Assembly: GCF_021271205.1 (NCBI RefSeq)
Contig: NZ_JAIWKS010000001.1
Location: forward strand, 719,072 to 783,071
Reading direction: 5' to 3'
From: Pseudomonas uvaldensis
Lineage (GTDB): Bacteria > Pseudomonadota > Gammaproteobacteria > Pseudomonadales > Pseudomonadaceae
Length of the DNA stretch: 64,000 bases
This document shows, piece after piece, positions 55,728 to 64,000 of the stretch (its first letter is position 1; every line of letters begins with the position of its first letter). A program made the translations under genes and the position numbers. The notes under the pieces are model-generated. The model saw only the letters and a list, made by a program, of their open reading frames with translations, did no database searches and had not been told where the DNA came from.

Positions 55728-56237
55728 TTGGTCGATGGCACGGGTATCAAGCCGTTAGGCGGACGCTTAACGTGGATTGGTAATGGCAACGTGCCTATCG
55801 ATGTCATCCGCCTGCTGTGCAGGTCGGCTGCGGACTTTGGCGGTTCCGATATTAACGATGGGCGCTTGGCTTCGCTGCTGGGTGAAGGCATTACGTCAAT
55901 CGACGTGCTGGGCCGATCGTCAGTAGGCGCCGCGAAGTTCGACTACTCGATGCTCCATGAGCTGCTGGAGCTGCCGGGCATTCATCTGGGCGTCATAGGC
56001 CTTGAGGTCGAGACGGAAGCTTGCGAGGCCAGCGAGCTGATTCCCTCCCGTCTGCAACAGCTAGGCAATCATGAACATCGCTCCTTGAACTCCTCTGGCA
56101 ATTCTGGGCTTCACTCTCCCAACGGGCCTAGGAGCGCCTGTACCTACCCTTCTGGAGAGCCTCGCCTTACCGCTTGGGCGGCATCATGGTGCAAAAAGCA
56201 CTTCAACTGTTTAGTAGTTTGCGACGCGCGGATATAA
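55728..56237 (+). other. Uncertain open frame
   Basis: A 169-codon frame (MVDGTGIKPLGGRLTWIGNG, then SMLHELLELPGIHLGVIGLE). The first 110 codons look moderately coding. The rest is low in coding character, and no ribosome site is evident. It could be a remnant of a gene interrupted near 56050, or chance. No product can be named. Confidence 0.3.
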
Positions 56238-56246
56238 TGTTCGAGC

Positions 56247-57665
56247 ATGCAAAAAAACGCAGGGAAGACAGTGAAAATAAAGCCAGGCACGAAATTCACC
56301 CTTTGTTCTCCGGACGACCTAGGAAGTCTTGATTACACCACAAGTGTAATTCTTCTAAACGCCTATTCATCTTACGACAGGGGCCTTCTCCGGTCTGCAC
56401 TTAGGCCAAGCATTAGAAAAAATAAACTACTTCCTAGAGAGATTGATGCCTACAATCTTTGCATACATGAATACACCCACTATCTCGACCTTCACTGCAC
56501 AGTTTGGGGAATGGAGTTTGTAAGTCGCAGGTGCAGAGCGCTTTCAAGGATCCTTGAGCAAGGTAAAGAGGCCTTATCAGTCACAATGCTCAACACAGCT
56601 GAAATCTTAATGCATAAAGACTTCGAAAAAGTGCATCAGAAGCTCAAGCTTGAGCGAGTCGTAACTAAGCACGCGATTACTTATTCCAAGAAATACGGAG
56701 CTGTTATAGTCGTATACCTCTATCGCGATGGAGCTTTGATCGCAGAAACCTCTGTTAGCATGCTGTCAATTCTAGAGGCGAATGCTGTCGCCAACGAGTT
56801 TGAGGGTGAGTACCACTGGGTTGGCTGCACGTTGGGCGAAGTAACGCCGCATCAAGATGGCAGAATCGAGGCAAAGTACACTCAACTACTCCAAGACAGT
56901 TCAAGGCTTGAATACAACATTATTCACATCCTTGTTGCTATTCATTTTCCTGCCCATACGCTTCGTCATCGCTTGCGACTCGTCTCCGTCCTCTGTCAAC
57001 TCGCCTTGGATATGTATGCCCTAGATCTATCCATGCTGGCGAATTTAATCAATGACGCGATAAAGAATAAATATTTCGGAGATGCGCTTTGCAATGATCT
57101 TTGCAGAGGCATGTCACGTCAAATAGTCACGTTTTATCTCGTACTTTGGCTGCATGGTTACATTCAGCACGCTAAACTGACAGTTGATGAAGTAGCCAAA
57201 TATATCGACGGCCCGCTAGATGAATTGATAGATGACATGCTAGAGGCAGTGGGACTGGAGCACCCACTCAGCCGTAACATGAGCGACTTTGAGTTCCGAG
57301 TTTATTACAACACCCTTAAAAAAGAGCCAGGGAAGTTCATATTGCCGGGGGCCTTGAAAGCGGCTGCTCACAATCGAAGGGTACGTAAATCCCAACTCGC
57401 TACTAGCAGGGCTTTTCGCAAGCTGATGTTGCCAGATATAGTCTTGGACGATCATGCAAAAATCCGTCCCCTATCACGGATCAAGGCTAGCGTTTTATCT
57501 CACTGGGATAACATGTACGAGGAATGTTCCGAGCTTGATGGGATGGCGGGAGATCCTGACGTCATGAAAAAATTCCATATGTCCCCGGATGATTTCGGGC
57601 CGATGCAGCAGCGTCGCCAAATACACATGCAGAAAGGGATGCAGGAGGAGTTGGATGAATACTGA
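56247..57665 (+). CDS. Putative zinc metallopeptidase-like protein with HEYTH motif
   Basis: A 472-residue protein. Near residue 75 it has CIHEYTHYLDLHCTVWGMEF, a perfect HExxH zinc site. ILEANAVANEFEG near 180 could supply the third ligand (Glu), as in gluzincins. The remainder is helical, with a C-terminal charged tail (QQRRQIHMQKGMQEELDEY). There is no signal peptide, so it acts in the cytoplasm if it is an enzyme. The ATG at 56247 has a TATAAT box nine bases upstream (56233-56238), so the mRNA may be leaderless or nearly so. It lies inside the repeat-bounded module with the SIR2 gene. The family is not known to me. Confidence 0.7.
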   Translation: MQKNAGKTVKIKPGTKFTLCSPDDLGSLDYTTSVILLNAYSSYDRGLLRSALRPSIRKNKLLPREIDAYNLCIHEYTHYLDLHCTVWGMEFVSRRCRALSRILEQGKEALSVTMLNTAEILMHKDFEKVHQKLKLERVVTKHAITYSKKYGAVIVVYLYRDGALIAETSVSMLSILEANAVANEFEGEYHWVGCTLGEVTPHQDGRIEAKYTQLLQDSSRLEYNIIHILVAIHFPAHTLRHRLRLVSVLCQLALDMYALDLSMLANLINDAIKNKYFGDALCNDLCRGMSRQIVTFYLVLWLHGYIQHAKLTVDEVAKYIDGPLDELIDDMLEAVGLEHPLSRNMSDFEFRVYYNTLKKEPGKFILPGALKAAAHNRRVRKSQLATSRAFRKLMLPDIVLDDHAKIRPLSRIKASVLSHWDNMYEECSELDGMAGDPDVMKKFHMSPDDFGPMQQRRQIHMQKGMQEELDEY

Positions 57666-57890
57666 TTACTCAGGTGGCCACATAAGCCTGGGACGGCACC
57701 GGAAGTTGAAAGATAGTGCGCAAAAGCATGCAACTAGGGCCATCAGTCCGTCGCTCAATTTATCCCTATACACATGCTCAGCGACCAGCCAGATCGCCCG
57801 CTTCATATCCTCACTCAAACGCCATCTGTAGTGGTCTAATGAAACCGGATGCCCATTTAGGCGAGAATGCTCGCCATAGAGAGGTGTCCG

Positions 57891-58172
57891 ATGACCAAGC
57901 AACGCCGTACCTTTACCCCCGAATTCAAATGTGAAGCCGCCAGCCTGGTGCTCCACTAAGGCTACAGCCACATTGAGGCAGCGCGGTCGCTCGGGTTAGT
58001 TGAATCAGCATTGCGCCGGTGGGTCAGCCAGCTCCAGCAGGAGCGTGGCGGCTTCACCCCGATCAGCAAGGTGTTGACACCTGAGCAGCTAAAAATCCAA
58101 GAACTGGAAGCTCGGATCAATCGGCTGGAACGGGAAAAATCCATCTTAAAAAGGCTACCGAGCTCTTTATAG
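57891..58172 (+). pseudogene. IS3 orfA (HTH protein), nonsense mutation
   Basis: The translation runs MTKQRRTFTPEFKCEAASLV, LH, a TAA at 57957, then GYSHIEAARSLGLVESALRR and QELEARINRLEREKSILK. Most relatives have Gln where the stop sits, so CAA to TAA is the likely change. The A-rich stretch near 58149 has one A fewer than needed to read on to the KKATELF ending; it may be the programmed frameshift site or a second mutation. Confidence 0.8.
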
Positions 58173-58192
58173 CCGAGGAACACGAGCACTCG

Positions 58193-59050
<858 letters not shown>

Positions 59051-59096
59051 CCACTACAATGAGGCAGTGGCCTCGCCTTGGATAAACATAGTCTAT

Positions 59097-60581
59097 TCAT
59101 CCAGCACGTATTTTGTTCAAAATTTCCGGGATGTCGCCATACTCCTCGTACCAGATGACGCTCACCCCTAGCTCACGCATAAGCTCTTCGTTGGTGGCAT
59201 GGTGTCTTTCAAGGAAGCGCTCAACAACAGCATTTGAGATTTTGAGAGGCTTGCCACTCGCCCCTGCCATGAATTTCTTGGAAGTCAAACGCCGCATGAA
59301 AGCGAAGTGTTTGGGCTCCTCGATCGATTTGGACGCGATCTCCAATAGCCGGCGCAGATTCGGATCGGTCAGTGAAAGACCGATCATAAGGCACGAGCTT
59401 TCCTTGAAGCTGTTCAACTGAACCAAGTTTGACCAGTGATAGGCGTCACGGTAAATCTGATGATAGCCTTCCTCAGAGAAAACTAAGGTGCATCGATCCA
59501 GATTGGAGTAGCGCTGCCTATCCTCCGGTAAAAAACCATGCACATGGTATACAGGCAGTTCTTCAGCGCTTGGTGTCTCAAACTCTTCGAACACGCTTTT
59601 ATGTACCAACGAGCGCGAGAGCAGCGCCCTCTCAATGAAATCATCAAAGTTATAGGTCAAAATAGATTTTACGTTGGCACCGGTTCGAGTCGGGGTACAT
59701 AGCTTCGCGATAGAAGAAATCAGCTCTGATTCGACTGGGAATTTTTTGTCACGCAAAGAATAAAGCTGATGGGTGATCGCATCAACAAACCCTTGCTGTT
59801 CTACTGGTGATCCCACAGCAAGCCCTTTTCGGATATACCTTGCTAACATCAATGTGGACGGCCCATCTACTTCCATTAGCCTGGCGACGATTTCAGATAC
59901 CTTAACCGGATCGCCGTGGGGGCCGCCGAAATTTTCCTGCGATAGCATAGAAACTAATAAGGAATTCAGTAGAGTATTCCAATCAGGCAATCCAGCGCTA
60001 CTGGATACTCCAGCGCCAAGAATTAAAGAAAACCTGCCTGCTCGGTATTTTTCAGCAACTGCTTTTACTAACTGATCACGATCTTCCTTCCACGACCTGA
60101 CAGTACGCTCCGCAGCCATTTTTAAACGCAGAGAAAACAAATTAGAGGTGAGCGTTTCTACAGCCTCCTTATGCTTCTGCATCAGCTCGTTGACTTCCTT
60201 CCCACCCCATAGGTAGACAAGATTGTCCACTTGTGGGTTTTCTTCATTGATATAAATACTTTTCTTCAGATCTGATATTTTTGGAGCAATGATCAGCAAA
60301 CTGTAACCGCGACTAGAATGCCCTCTAAATTTTTCAACGGTAGCATCGAGCTTTGACCGGGAAACAGAAAATACGATTTCCACAACCAGCGGTGAAGAAA
60401 TTTCACCGATACCACTTGGAGCAATGGCGTCAAAAGCTGAAACATGGCTGTCTTGACCCTCAACCTTCTGCCCTAACTGCTGTCCTTCGACCTGAAGGAG
60501 TTTGATAATGAATGCTTCTAAGAAAAGATATCCGCCCGATCCATAGTCCGCCAGGCGCTCTTCCAGAGTGTTGAAATCCAT
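59097..60581 (-). CDS. SIR2 domain protein with nuclease-like N-terminal domain
   Basis: A 494-residue protein. The SIR2-like NAD hydrolase part (about 185-440) has FSLILGAGVSSSAGLPDWNT, TYNFDDFIERAL (Asn311, Asp313) and VYHVHGFLPED with the catalytic His348, then LMIGLSLTDPNLRRLLEIA. The N-terminal 110 residues (FLEAFIIKLLQVEG, AFDAIAPSGI, PLVVEIVFS) look like a degenerate restriction-endonuclease fold, with Asp51 and Glu68 but no Lys. SIR2 effectors in such islands deplete NAD+ during phage infection. The ATG at 60581 is clear. The gene ends 39 bp from the IS3 element and lies in the repeat-bounded module. Confidence 0.82.
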   Translation of the reverse strand: MDFNTLEERLADYGSGGYLFLEAFIIKLLQVEGQQLGQKVEGQDSHVSAFDAIAPSGIGEISSPLVVEIVFSVSRSKLDATVEKFRGHSSRGYSLLIIAPKISDLKKSIYINEENPQVDNLVYLWGGKEVNELMQKHKEAVETLTSNLFSLRLKMAAERTVRSWKEDRDQLVKAVAEKYRAGRFSLILGAGVSSSAGLPDWNTLLNSLLVSMLSQENFGGPHGDPVKVSEIVARLMEVDGPSTLMLARYIRKGLAVGSPVEQQGFVDAITHQLYSLRDKKFPVESELISSIAKLCTPTRTGANVKSILTYNFDDFIERALLSRSLVHKSVFEEFETPSAEELPVYHVHGFLPEDRQRYSNLDRCTLVFSEEGYHQIYRDAYHWSNLVQLNSFKESSCLMIGLSLTDPNLRRLLEIASKSIEEPKHFAFMRRLTSKKFMAGASGKPLKISNAVVERFLERHHATNEELMRELGVSVIWYEEYGDIPEILNKIRAG

Positions 60582-60953
60582 TGACTCAAATCCTAGTTCA
60601 TGACATCGATTCGACTACGTTGAAGGCAAAGACACGGACTAGCCGCCATACCAAAGCCGCCTGGAGGGGCTCACGCTACCACAGATTAAGACGCCATTTA
60701 TAGCCATTAGCCATCTCCTCGTCGCGCTGCTTTTGGTGCCTCTGGCACCTCTGATTGGAAGGACAATTTACGTCGAATTCACAGGTTGGAGCCGCCGACC
60801 AAAAACGCGACATGAACTCCGGATCGGACGACCCTAGGCGAGTGTTGCGTTGCGATTGGCTCCGGGGATACTGTGGTATGACGGTGCACCGTGGTGCACG
60901 GTGTAGAAAACGGCTATCCCCTCATGAAGAGGGGGCTTGGGGACGAGAGATCA
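60582..60953. other. Intergenic with att-like upstream motif
   Basis: About 370 bp. It contains GGTGCACCGTGGTG (60883-60896), matching the left flank of the other repeat, and a CCCCTC/GAGGGGG hairpin at 60918-60935. No gene was recognised. Confidence 0.45.
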
Positions 60954-61018
60954 CTACACGGATACACACTTTAAGCCGGAAATATCCAATAAGGGTTCGA
61001 TTCCCTTCACCCGCTCCA
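60954..61018 (+). repeat. Right copy of the 65-nt tRNA-3'-end-like direct repeat (att-like)
   Basis: This copy ends AAGGGTTCGATTCCCTTCAC plus CCGCTCCA, a perfect T-arm and acceptor 3' strand of tRNA-Gly type. It is the same length as 55489-55553 and matches it at 51 of 65 positions. The two copies are in direct orientation, 5465 bp apart, and bracket the HExxH/IS3/SIR2 module. Confidence 0.6.
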
Positions 61019-61282
61019 TATCGACCAGAACGATGATTCATCTTCCGCGACGCCATCGAGAAGGGTGCTCTTCTGCATACCGACTCTCCAAACGATTCCG
61101 TATACAGCCCGCCTGTCATAAAGCAGCTCCCCTTCAGATGCCCCATAAGCCGTAACACTGCTCGATCAGTTATGGACGGGAATTGCCGAGCTACAGCTGG
61201 AGATAGCAGCCAGGGAACGCACAGTGACAAGGTTGTTTCGGAACCTTCGGTAGCATGAAAACGCTATCGGAGCGACAGGGAA

Positions 61283-61468
61283 TCAAACATGCTTTGCAAC
61301 AAAAACGACGACGGCGAATAGAGCCAGAGCGAACGCTGCCCCGATGCTGAACGGCAACAGTGTCACGCGGAAACTGTTCGGGGCCGGGCGGCTCATTTCC
61401 TCTGCTAAAGCCTCTACCTCGCGATGTAGCTGTTCGATGTTTGCTTGGTTACTTCGATGTGTGGACAC
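61283..61468 (-). CDS. Small single-pass membrane protein
   Basis: A protein of about 61 residues: a hydrophilic coiled-coil-like N terminus (HRSNQANIEQLHREVEALAE), then a hydrophobic helix (LPFSIGAAFALALFAVVVFV) near 38-58. The GTG at 61468 has GGAG nine bases upstream; the longer frame is unsupported. A second small protein of the same plan lies upstream at 61590-61820. The orientation would be N-in with a short tail. Function unknown. Confidence 0.6.
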   Translation of the reverse strand: MSTHRSNQANIEQLHREVEALAEEMSRPAPNSFRVTLLPFSIGAAFALALFAVVVFVAKHV

Positions 61469-61589
61469 GTCTTTTTCTCCTCCGAGGTCGCGGGCCCCGC
61501 TGAGTCGGTGAGCCCTTTCCAGCAATGTGAGTGTGTGATAGCAAACCCCAAGAAGGGGTGGACATCGGCGCATTGTGGCGAACCTGCTC

Positions 61590-61820
61590 TCAGACTCTGA
61601 TCCAAACACTCGCAATGGCGACAAACGCGGTCACCACCCCTGCCCCTACTGCGTATGGGTACCAGAAGGCTTCATGCTTCAGCTTCGTTTCTTCCGCCGT
61701 GAGCTTACGCGCCTCAGCCAACAATTTTCGGGTTTCGACGAGGAGTTTATCGAGCTCTAAATTGTCGCGGTCGTTCAGTGAGTTATGTGCGAAAGAATCA
61801 CCAACTTCCCCATTGACGAT
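61590..61820 (-). CDS. Small coiled-coil/membrane protein with unclear start
   Basis: An uninterrupted 76-codon frame ending NLELDKLLVETRKLLAEARK, LTAEETKLKHEAFWYPYAVG, then a hydrophobic helix and SVWIRV. The peptide looks strongly coding and resembles short hypothetical proteins of Pseudomonas with the LELDKLLxETRKLxAEAxKL pattern. No ATG, GTG or TTG precedes the conserved part; an ATC at 61820 or a CTG nearer the motif may be used. Otherwise the gene has lost its start. It is probably co-transcribed with the next small gene. Confidence 0.5.
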   Translation of the reverse strand: MVNGEVGDSFAHNSLNDRDNLELDKLLVETRKLLAEARKLTAEETKLKHEAFWYPYAVGAGVVTAFVAIASVWIRV

Positions 61821-62091
61821 TCATTAAGTAAACATCTTGGAACTGGATGTTTAAAAACACTCGTTATTACTTCCAATCACCTACGAAACCTTGTGCCAAT
61901 GCCTACGGCTGAGCCAGAATCCGCTGGCTTGTACGGCTATGGGACGGGCTATATCGTTTTTCCTGTCACTGGAAAACAGTGATCGGGTTTGGTAGCCCGT
62001 CTGTAATAGCCGTATAGCACTCTCTATGCTGTCTCTTTTTTTGGGGCTCAGCGATATATGGTGGTCATGCGTGGGGCTCCTTTGCGAGCGC
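61821..62091. other. Intergenic, no gene recognised
   Basis: About 270 bp upstream of the structured leader, with a T-rich run at 62034-62042. It probably contains the promoter of the DUF6124 gene. Confidence 0.4.
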
Positions 62092-62190
62092 CGGGTTCCT
62101 ATTGCAGCCGGTCTACCAACCCGCGTATGGCCGCCACCCTCGTTTGGTAGCGAAAGTGATGGCCCCTTCGTTCTGCAATAGGAGTTCATC
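62092..62190 (+). promoter_or_regulatory. Structured leader that can mask the DUF6124 ribosome site
   Basis: TCCTATTGCAG (62097-62107) is exactly complementary to CTGCAATAGGA (62173-62183), which covers most of the AGGAG ribosome site. A second pairing, CGGGTT (62092-62097) with AACCCG (62118-62123), would compete with it. The leader could therefore switch translation on and off. Confidence 0.5.
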
Positions 62191-62191
62191 C

Positions 62192-62554
62192 ATGTTCAAA
62201 GTTACGCCCAACCCTCCAGATACCAATCCGATCCCCTATGACGCAACGCTTGACGTGCTGAATAAAACAGCGCAAGACCGCGCGATCGACCTCTACCTCA
62301 ATCCTGCGGCATCCAGGACGGCTACACCGTCGCGCAAACCTGGCAGCATTTTTGTCGTCGATCCCAGGGTGGATAATGAAACGCTGCTCGTCGAGGCCTG
62401 TGATTCGCTATCGTCGGCCAGCGACATGGTGCGGGATATCGCAGCGTCCGTGGATGATTCACAACGCAGAGCAGTGCTGGTGCTGCAACAGGTGATCATG
62501 TTGAGCGAGCTCGCGGTGAATCGAGTGCTGGATACACAGCGCGTTCCGCGGTAG
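62192..62554 (+). CDS. DUF6124 family protein
   Basis: A 120-residue protein starting MFKVTPNPPDTNPIPYDATL, with a middle RKPGSIFVVDPRVDNETLLV and a helical end (VLVLQQVIMLSELAVNRVLD). This is the standard plan of DUF6124, a family almost confined to Pseudomonas, of unknown role. The ATG at 62192 has AGGAG seven bases upstream; the longer open frame would start within the leader. It is the strongest clue to the genus in the window. Confidence 0.9.
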   Translation: MFKVTPNPPDTNPIPYDATLDVLNKTAQDRAIDLYLNPAASRTATPSRKPGSIFVVDPRVDNETLLVEACDSLSSASDMVRDIAASVDDSQRRAVLVLQQVIMLSELAVNRVLDTQRVPR

Positions 62555-62724
62555 TTGTCCAGACAGCGAAGCAAGGCGCTGCCCCACTCCAAAGCGCTTA
62601 TGCCCGGCTCAAGCAATACCGGGCAAAAGCGACACATTCAGGAAGCAATCATAAAAGCGTGATCGCCTTGGAACGTTTCCTCCGGTGACTCATATCAAGC
62701 GGCAAGAGACACCGGCTCAGCGGT

Positions 62725-64000
62725 TCAGGTGAACAAATCCACGTTGCCTCCCCCTACGCCCGACAGATTGATCAGCTGCATATCAGCTGTCTGGATCTGT
62801 TCGATAGTGTTGTGACCTGCATACCACCCCTCAAGACGCACACCCTCCTGTGGTGTCTGCCCTGGAGCGAAGCTTGATCGGTGCAGATAGAGGTCGTCAC
62901 CGATGCGGTCGGCCAACAGTTCAGAGCTGCTGATATATGACAAAACCAATTTATCGCCACTGCTGATGCCGTCGTCCTGAATCGTCACTAACCCTGGCGT
63001 GTCGATGGTGTAAATATCGGCACCCTCACCACCGTTAGCAAAACCGCCGGCCTGCAATATCAGTCTGTCATCACCCTGGCCTCCTGACAGCGAAAAGCCC
63101 ATGCCTGTACCGGTCAACAGGTCGTTGCCTTCCCCACCGTCAGCCATGCCATGTGTCACAGTGATAACGTCACCTCCGGCCTCACCGTAAGCTTGAGTAC
63201 CCTCATCGCTGGCAGCCGTGACGATGGTGTCGTTACCGTTGCCGCCATACAAAATGTCTGCCTGCGGCCCGTTGGCCGAGCTATCGACTTTGAAAGGTCC
63301 GATCGACGACGTCAGCCCGCCATAGAGGTAATCATTGCCATCCCCGCCGTCGATGACGTCGTTGCCCAATCCCCCCTCCAGGTAATTGACACCCGCATCT
63401 CCAACCAGGACATCGTTGAAGTGACTGCCCAACACGTGTTCGATGTTGAGCAATACATCTCCTTCGGCATCGCCACCTTGATTGATTTGAGTCTGCAAGT
63501 TGATCGAGACCCCTGTTGTGCTTGTAATGTAAAAAGCACTGTCCAGACCTACGCGACCATCGATTACGTCTGCGCCTGCTCCACCGATAAAGATGTCCTT
63601 CAGACCAGAGCCTGATAGCGTGTCGTTAAAATTGCTGCCCTGAAAAAACTCTATGTTGGCGTAGGTGTGACCAGCAGCCTCCCCTGTGTTAGCCCCGCTG
63701 GTCAGGTCGATCGTCACCGCGCTGCCAGCCTGTTCATAAGTGACTAAATCCAGGCCACCCACGCCGTCCACCCGCATGGAGGAACTACCGCCATAGAAGA
63801 TATCGTTAAAATTCGATCCTCTGATCACCTCAATATCGGTGTAGGTATCACCTGCTGCGATCCCGGAATGCACGCCCGTCTTGAGGTTAATGGCCATTGC
63901 TTCTTTGCTGTCGAGATAGCCCGCTACGTCGGTGCCAGCACCGCCGAAGAACTGATCCGCTCCCGCGCCACCGTATAGGGTGTCGTTACCCGAACCGCCA
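62725..64000 (-). CDS. RTX-type calcium-binding protein, C-terminal part, runs off the window
   Basis: At least 425 residues in frame to the window edge, with no start inside. It is built of haemolysin-type nonapeptide repeats (SGSGLKDIFIGGAGADVIDG, GGLGNDVIDGGDGNDYLYGG, DILYGGNGNDTIV), which bind Ca2+ in a parallel beta roll. The C-terminal 70 residues (LVLSYISSSELLADRIGDDL, then GVRLEGWYAGHNTIEQIQ) are typical of proteins secreted by type I systems. The N-terminal part, and so the activity (adhesin, lipase, protease or bacteriocin), is outside the window. Confidence 0.88.
   Translation of the reverse strand, partial: GGSGNDTLYGGAGADQFFGGAGTDVAGYLDSKEAMAINLKTGVHSGIAAGDTYTDIEVIRGSNFNDIFYGGSSSMRVDGVGGLDLVTYEQAGSAVTIDLTSGANTGEAAGHTYANIEFFQGSNFNDTLSGSGLKDIFIGGAGADVIDGRVGLDSAFYITSTTGVSINLQTQINQGGDAEGDVLLNIEHVLGSHFNDVLVGDAGVNYLEGGLGNDVIDGGDGNDYLYGGLTSSIGPFKVDSSANGPQADILYGGNGNDTIVTAASDEGTQAYGEAGGDVITVTHGMADGGEGNDLLTGTGMGFSLSGGQGDDRLILQAGGFANGGEGADIYTIDTPGLVTIQDDGISSGDKLVLSYISSSELLADRIGDDLYLHRSSFAPGQTPQEGVRLEGWYAGHNTIEQIQTADMQLINLSGVGGGNVDLFT

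Noticed and set aside
62602..62624. GCCCGG/CCGGGC hairpin after the DUF6124 gene as an intrinsic terminator
   Set aside because: The stem is short (6 bp) and no T-run follows on either strand, so it was not listed as a feature.

Overview
The window looks like accessory DNA from a Pseudomonas chromosome (fluorescens/syringae/putida type). The clearest taxonomic markers are a DUF6124 protein at 62192-62554, the DUF2188 protein at the left edge, IS66/IS3/IS5-type insertion sequences of pseudomonad type, an arsRBCH cluster and an RTX calcium-binding protein. Most of the 64 kb is a mosaic of defence-type genes, mobile-element genes and stress-resistance cargo. Broken genes (IS5, histidine phosphatase, LysR, helicase IV, IS66 fragments) mark old junctions. 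No rRNA, complete tRNA or CRISPR array was seen.

Layout. 0.1-5.7 kb: a DUF2188 protein, a HEPN/RES toxin-like protein diverging from an Xre/MbcA/ParS-type antitoxin, an RNase H1 N-domain/GIY-YIG fusion, an unknown protein and a degenerate tyrosine recombinase. 5.8-13.6 kb: an FRG-domain gene beside a large AAA ATPase gene that is split by a 4.1-kb IS66-type insertion holding tnpABC plus an NmrA/HxlR pair. 14.2-16.8 kb: small unknown genes, acpH, a decayed phosphatase and a TetR regulator. 17.0-24.6 kb: two convergent operons (OsmC-SDR-TetR-DsbA-Trx, and AhpD-like/old yellow enzyme/tautomerase/KefF/KefC). This gene set matches the thiosulfinate (allicin) tolerance islands of pseudomonads. Both operons carry the same palindromic operator inside the promoter spacer. 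24.7-30.3 kb: a LysR remnant, a TIR-domain protein, small unknown genes, an XRE regulator and a helicase IV remnant.

31.0-45.8 kb is the core of a mobile defence island. A gmtY-gmtZ-gmtX set (Gamma-Mobile-Trio) is followed by two coupled genes, one of them resembling a RecD2-type helicase without a P-loop. Divergent from it is a three-gene operon whose first product has a PD-(D/E)XK-like signature; this is the best candidate for an undescribed or little-described defence system. Downstream lies a Gabija-like OLD nuclease/UvrD helicase pair. 45.8-49.9 kb: a 4-fold beta-flower protein, arsRBCH and an IS66 remnant. 50-55 kb: an Mrr-like nuclease fused to a STAND NTPase, an IS5 relic and two unknown genes.

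55.5-61.0 kb is a 5.4-kb module bounded by two 65-nt tRNA-3'-end-like direct repeats. It carries an HExxH protein, a damaged IS3 element and a SIR2 protein. The right end (61.3-64 kb) holds two small membrane proteins, the DUF6124 gene with a structured leader, and the C-terminal part of an RTX protein running off the edge.

Functional names rest on motifs and neighbourhood read by eye. No database search was possible. Start codons were adjusted where a Shine-Dalgarno sequence favoured a different start.
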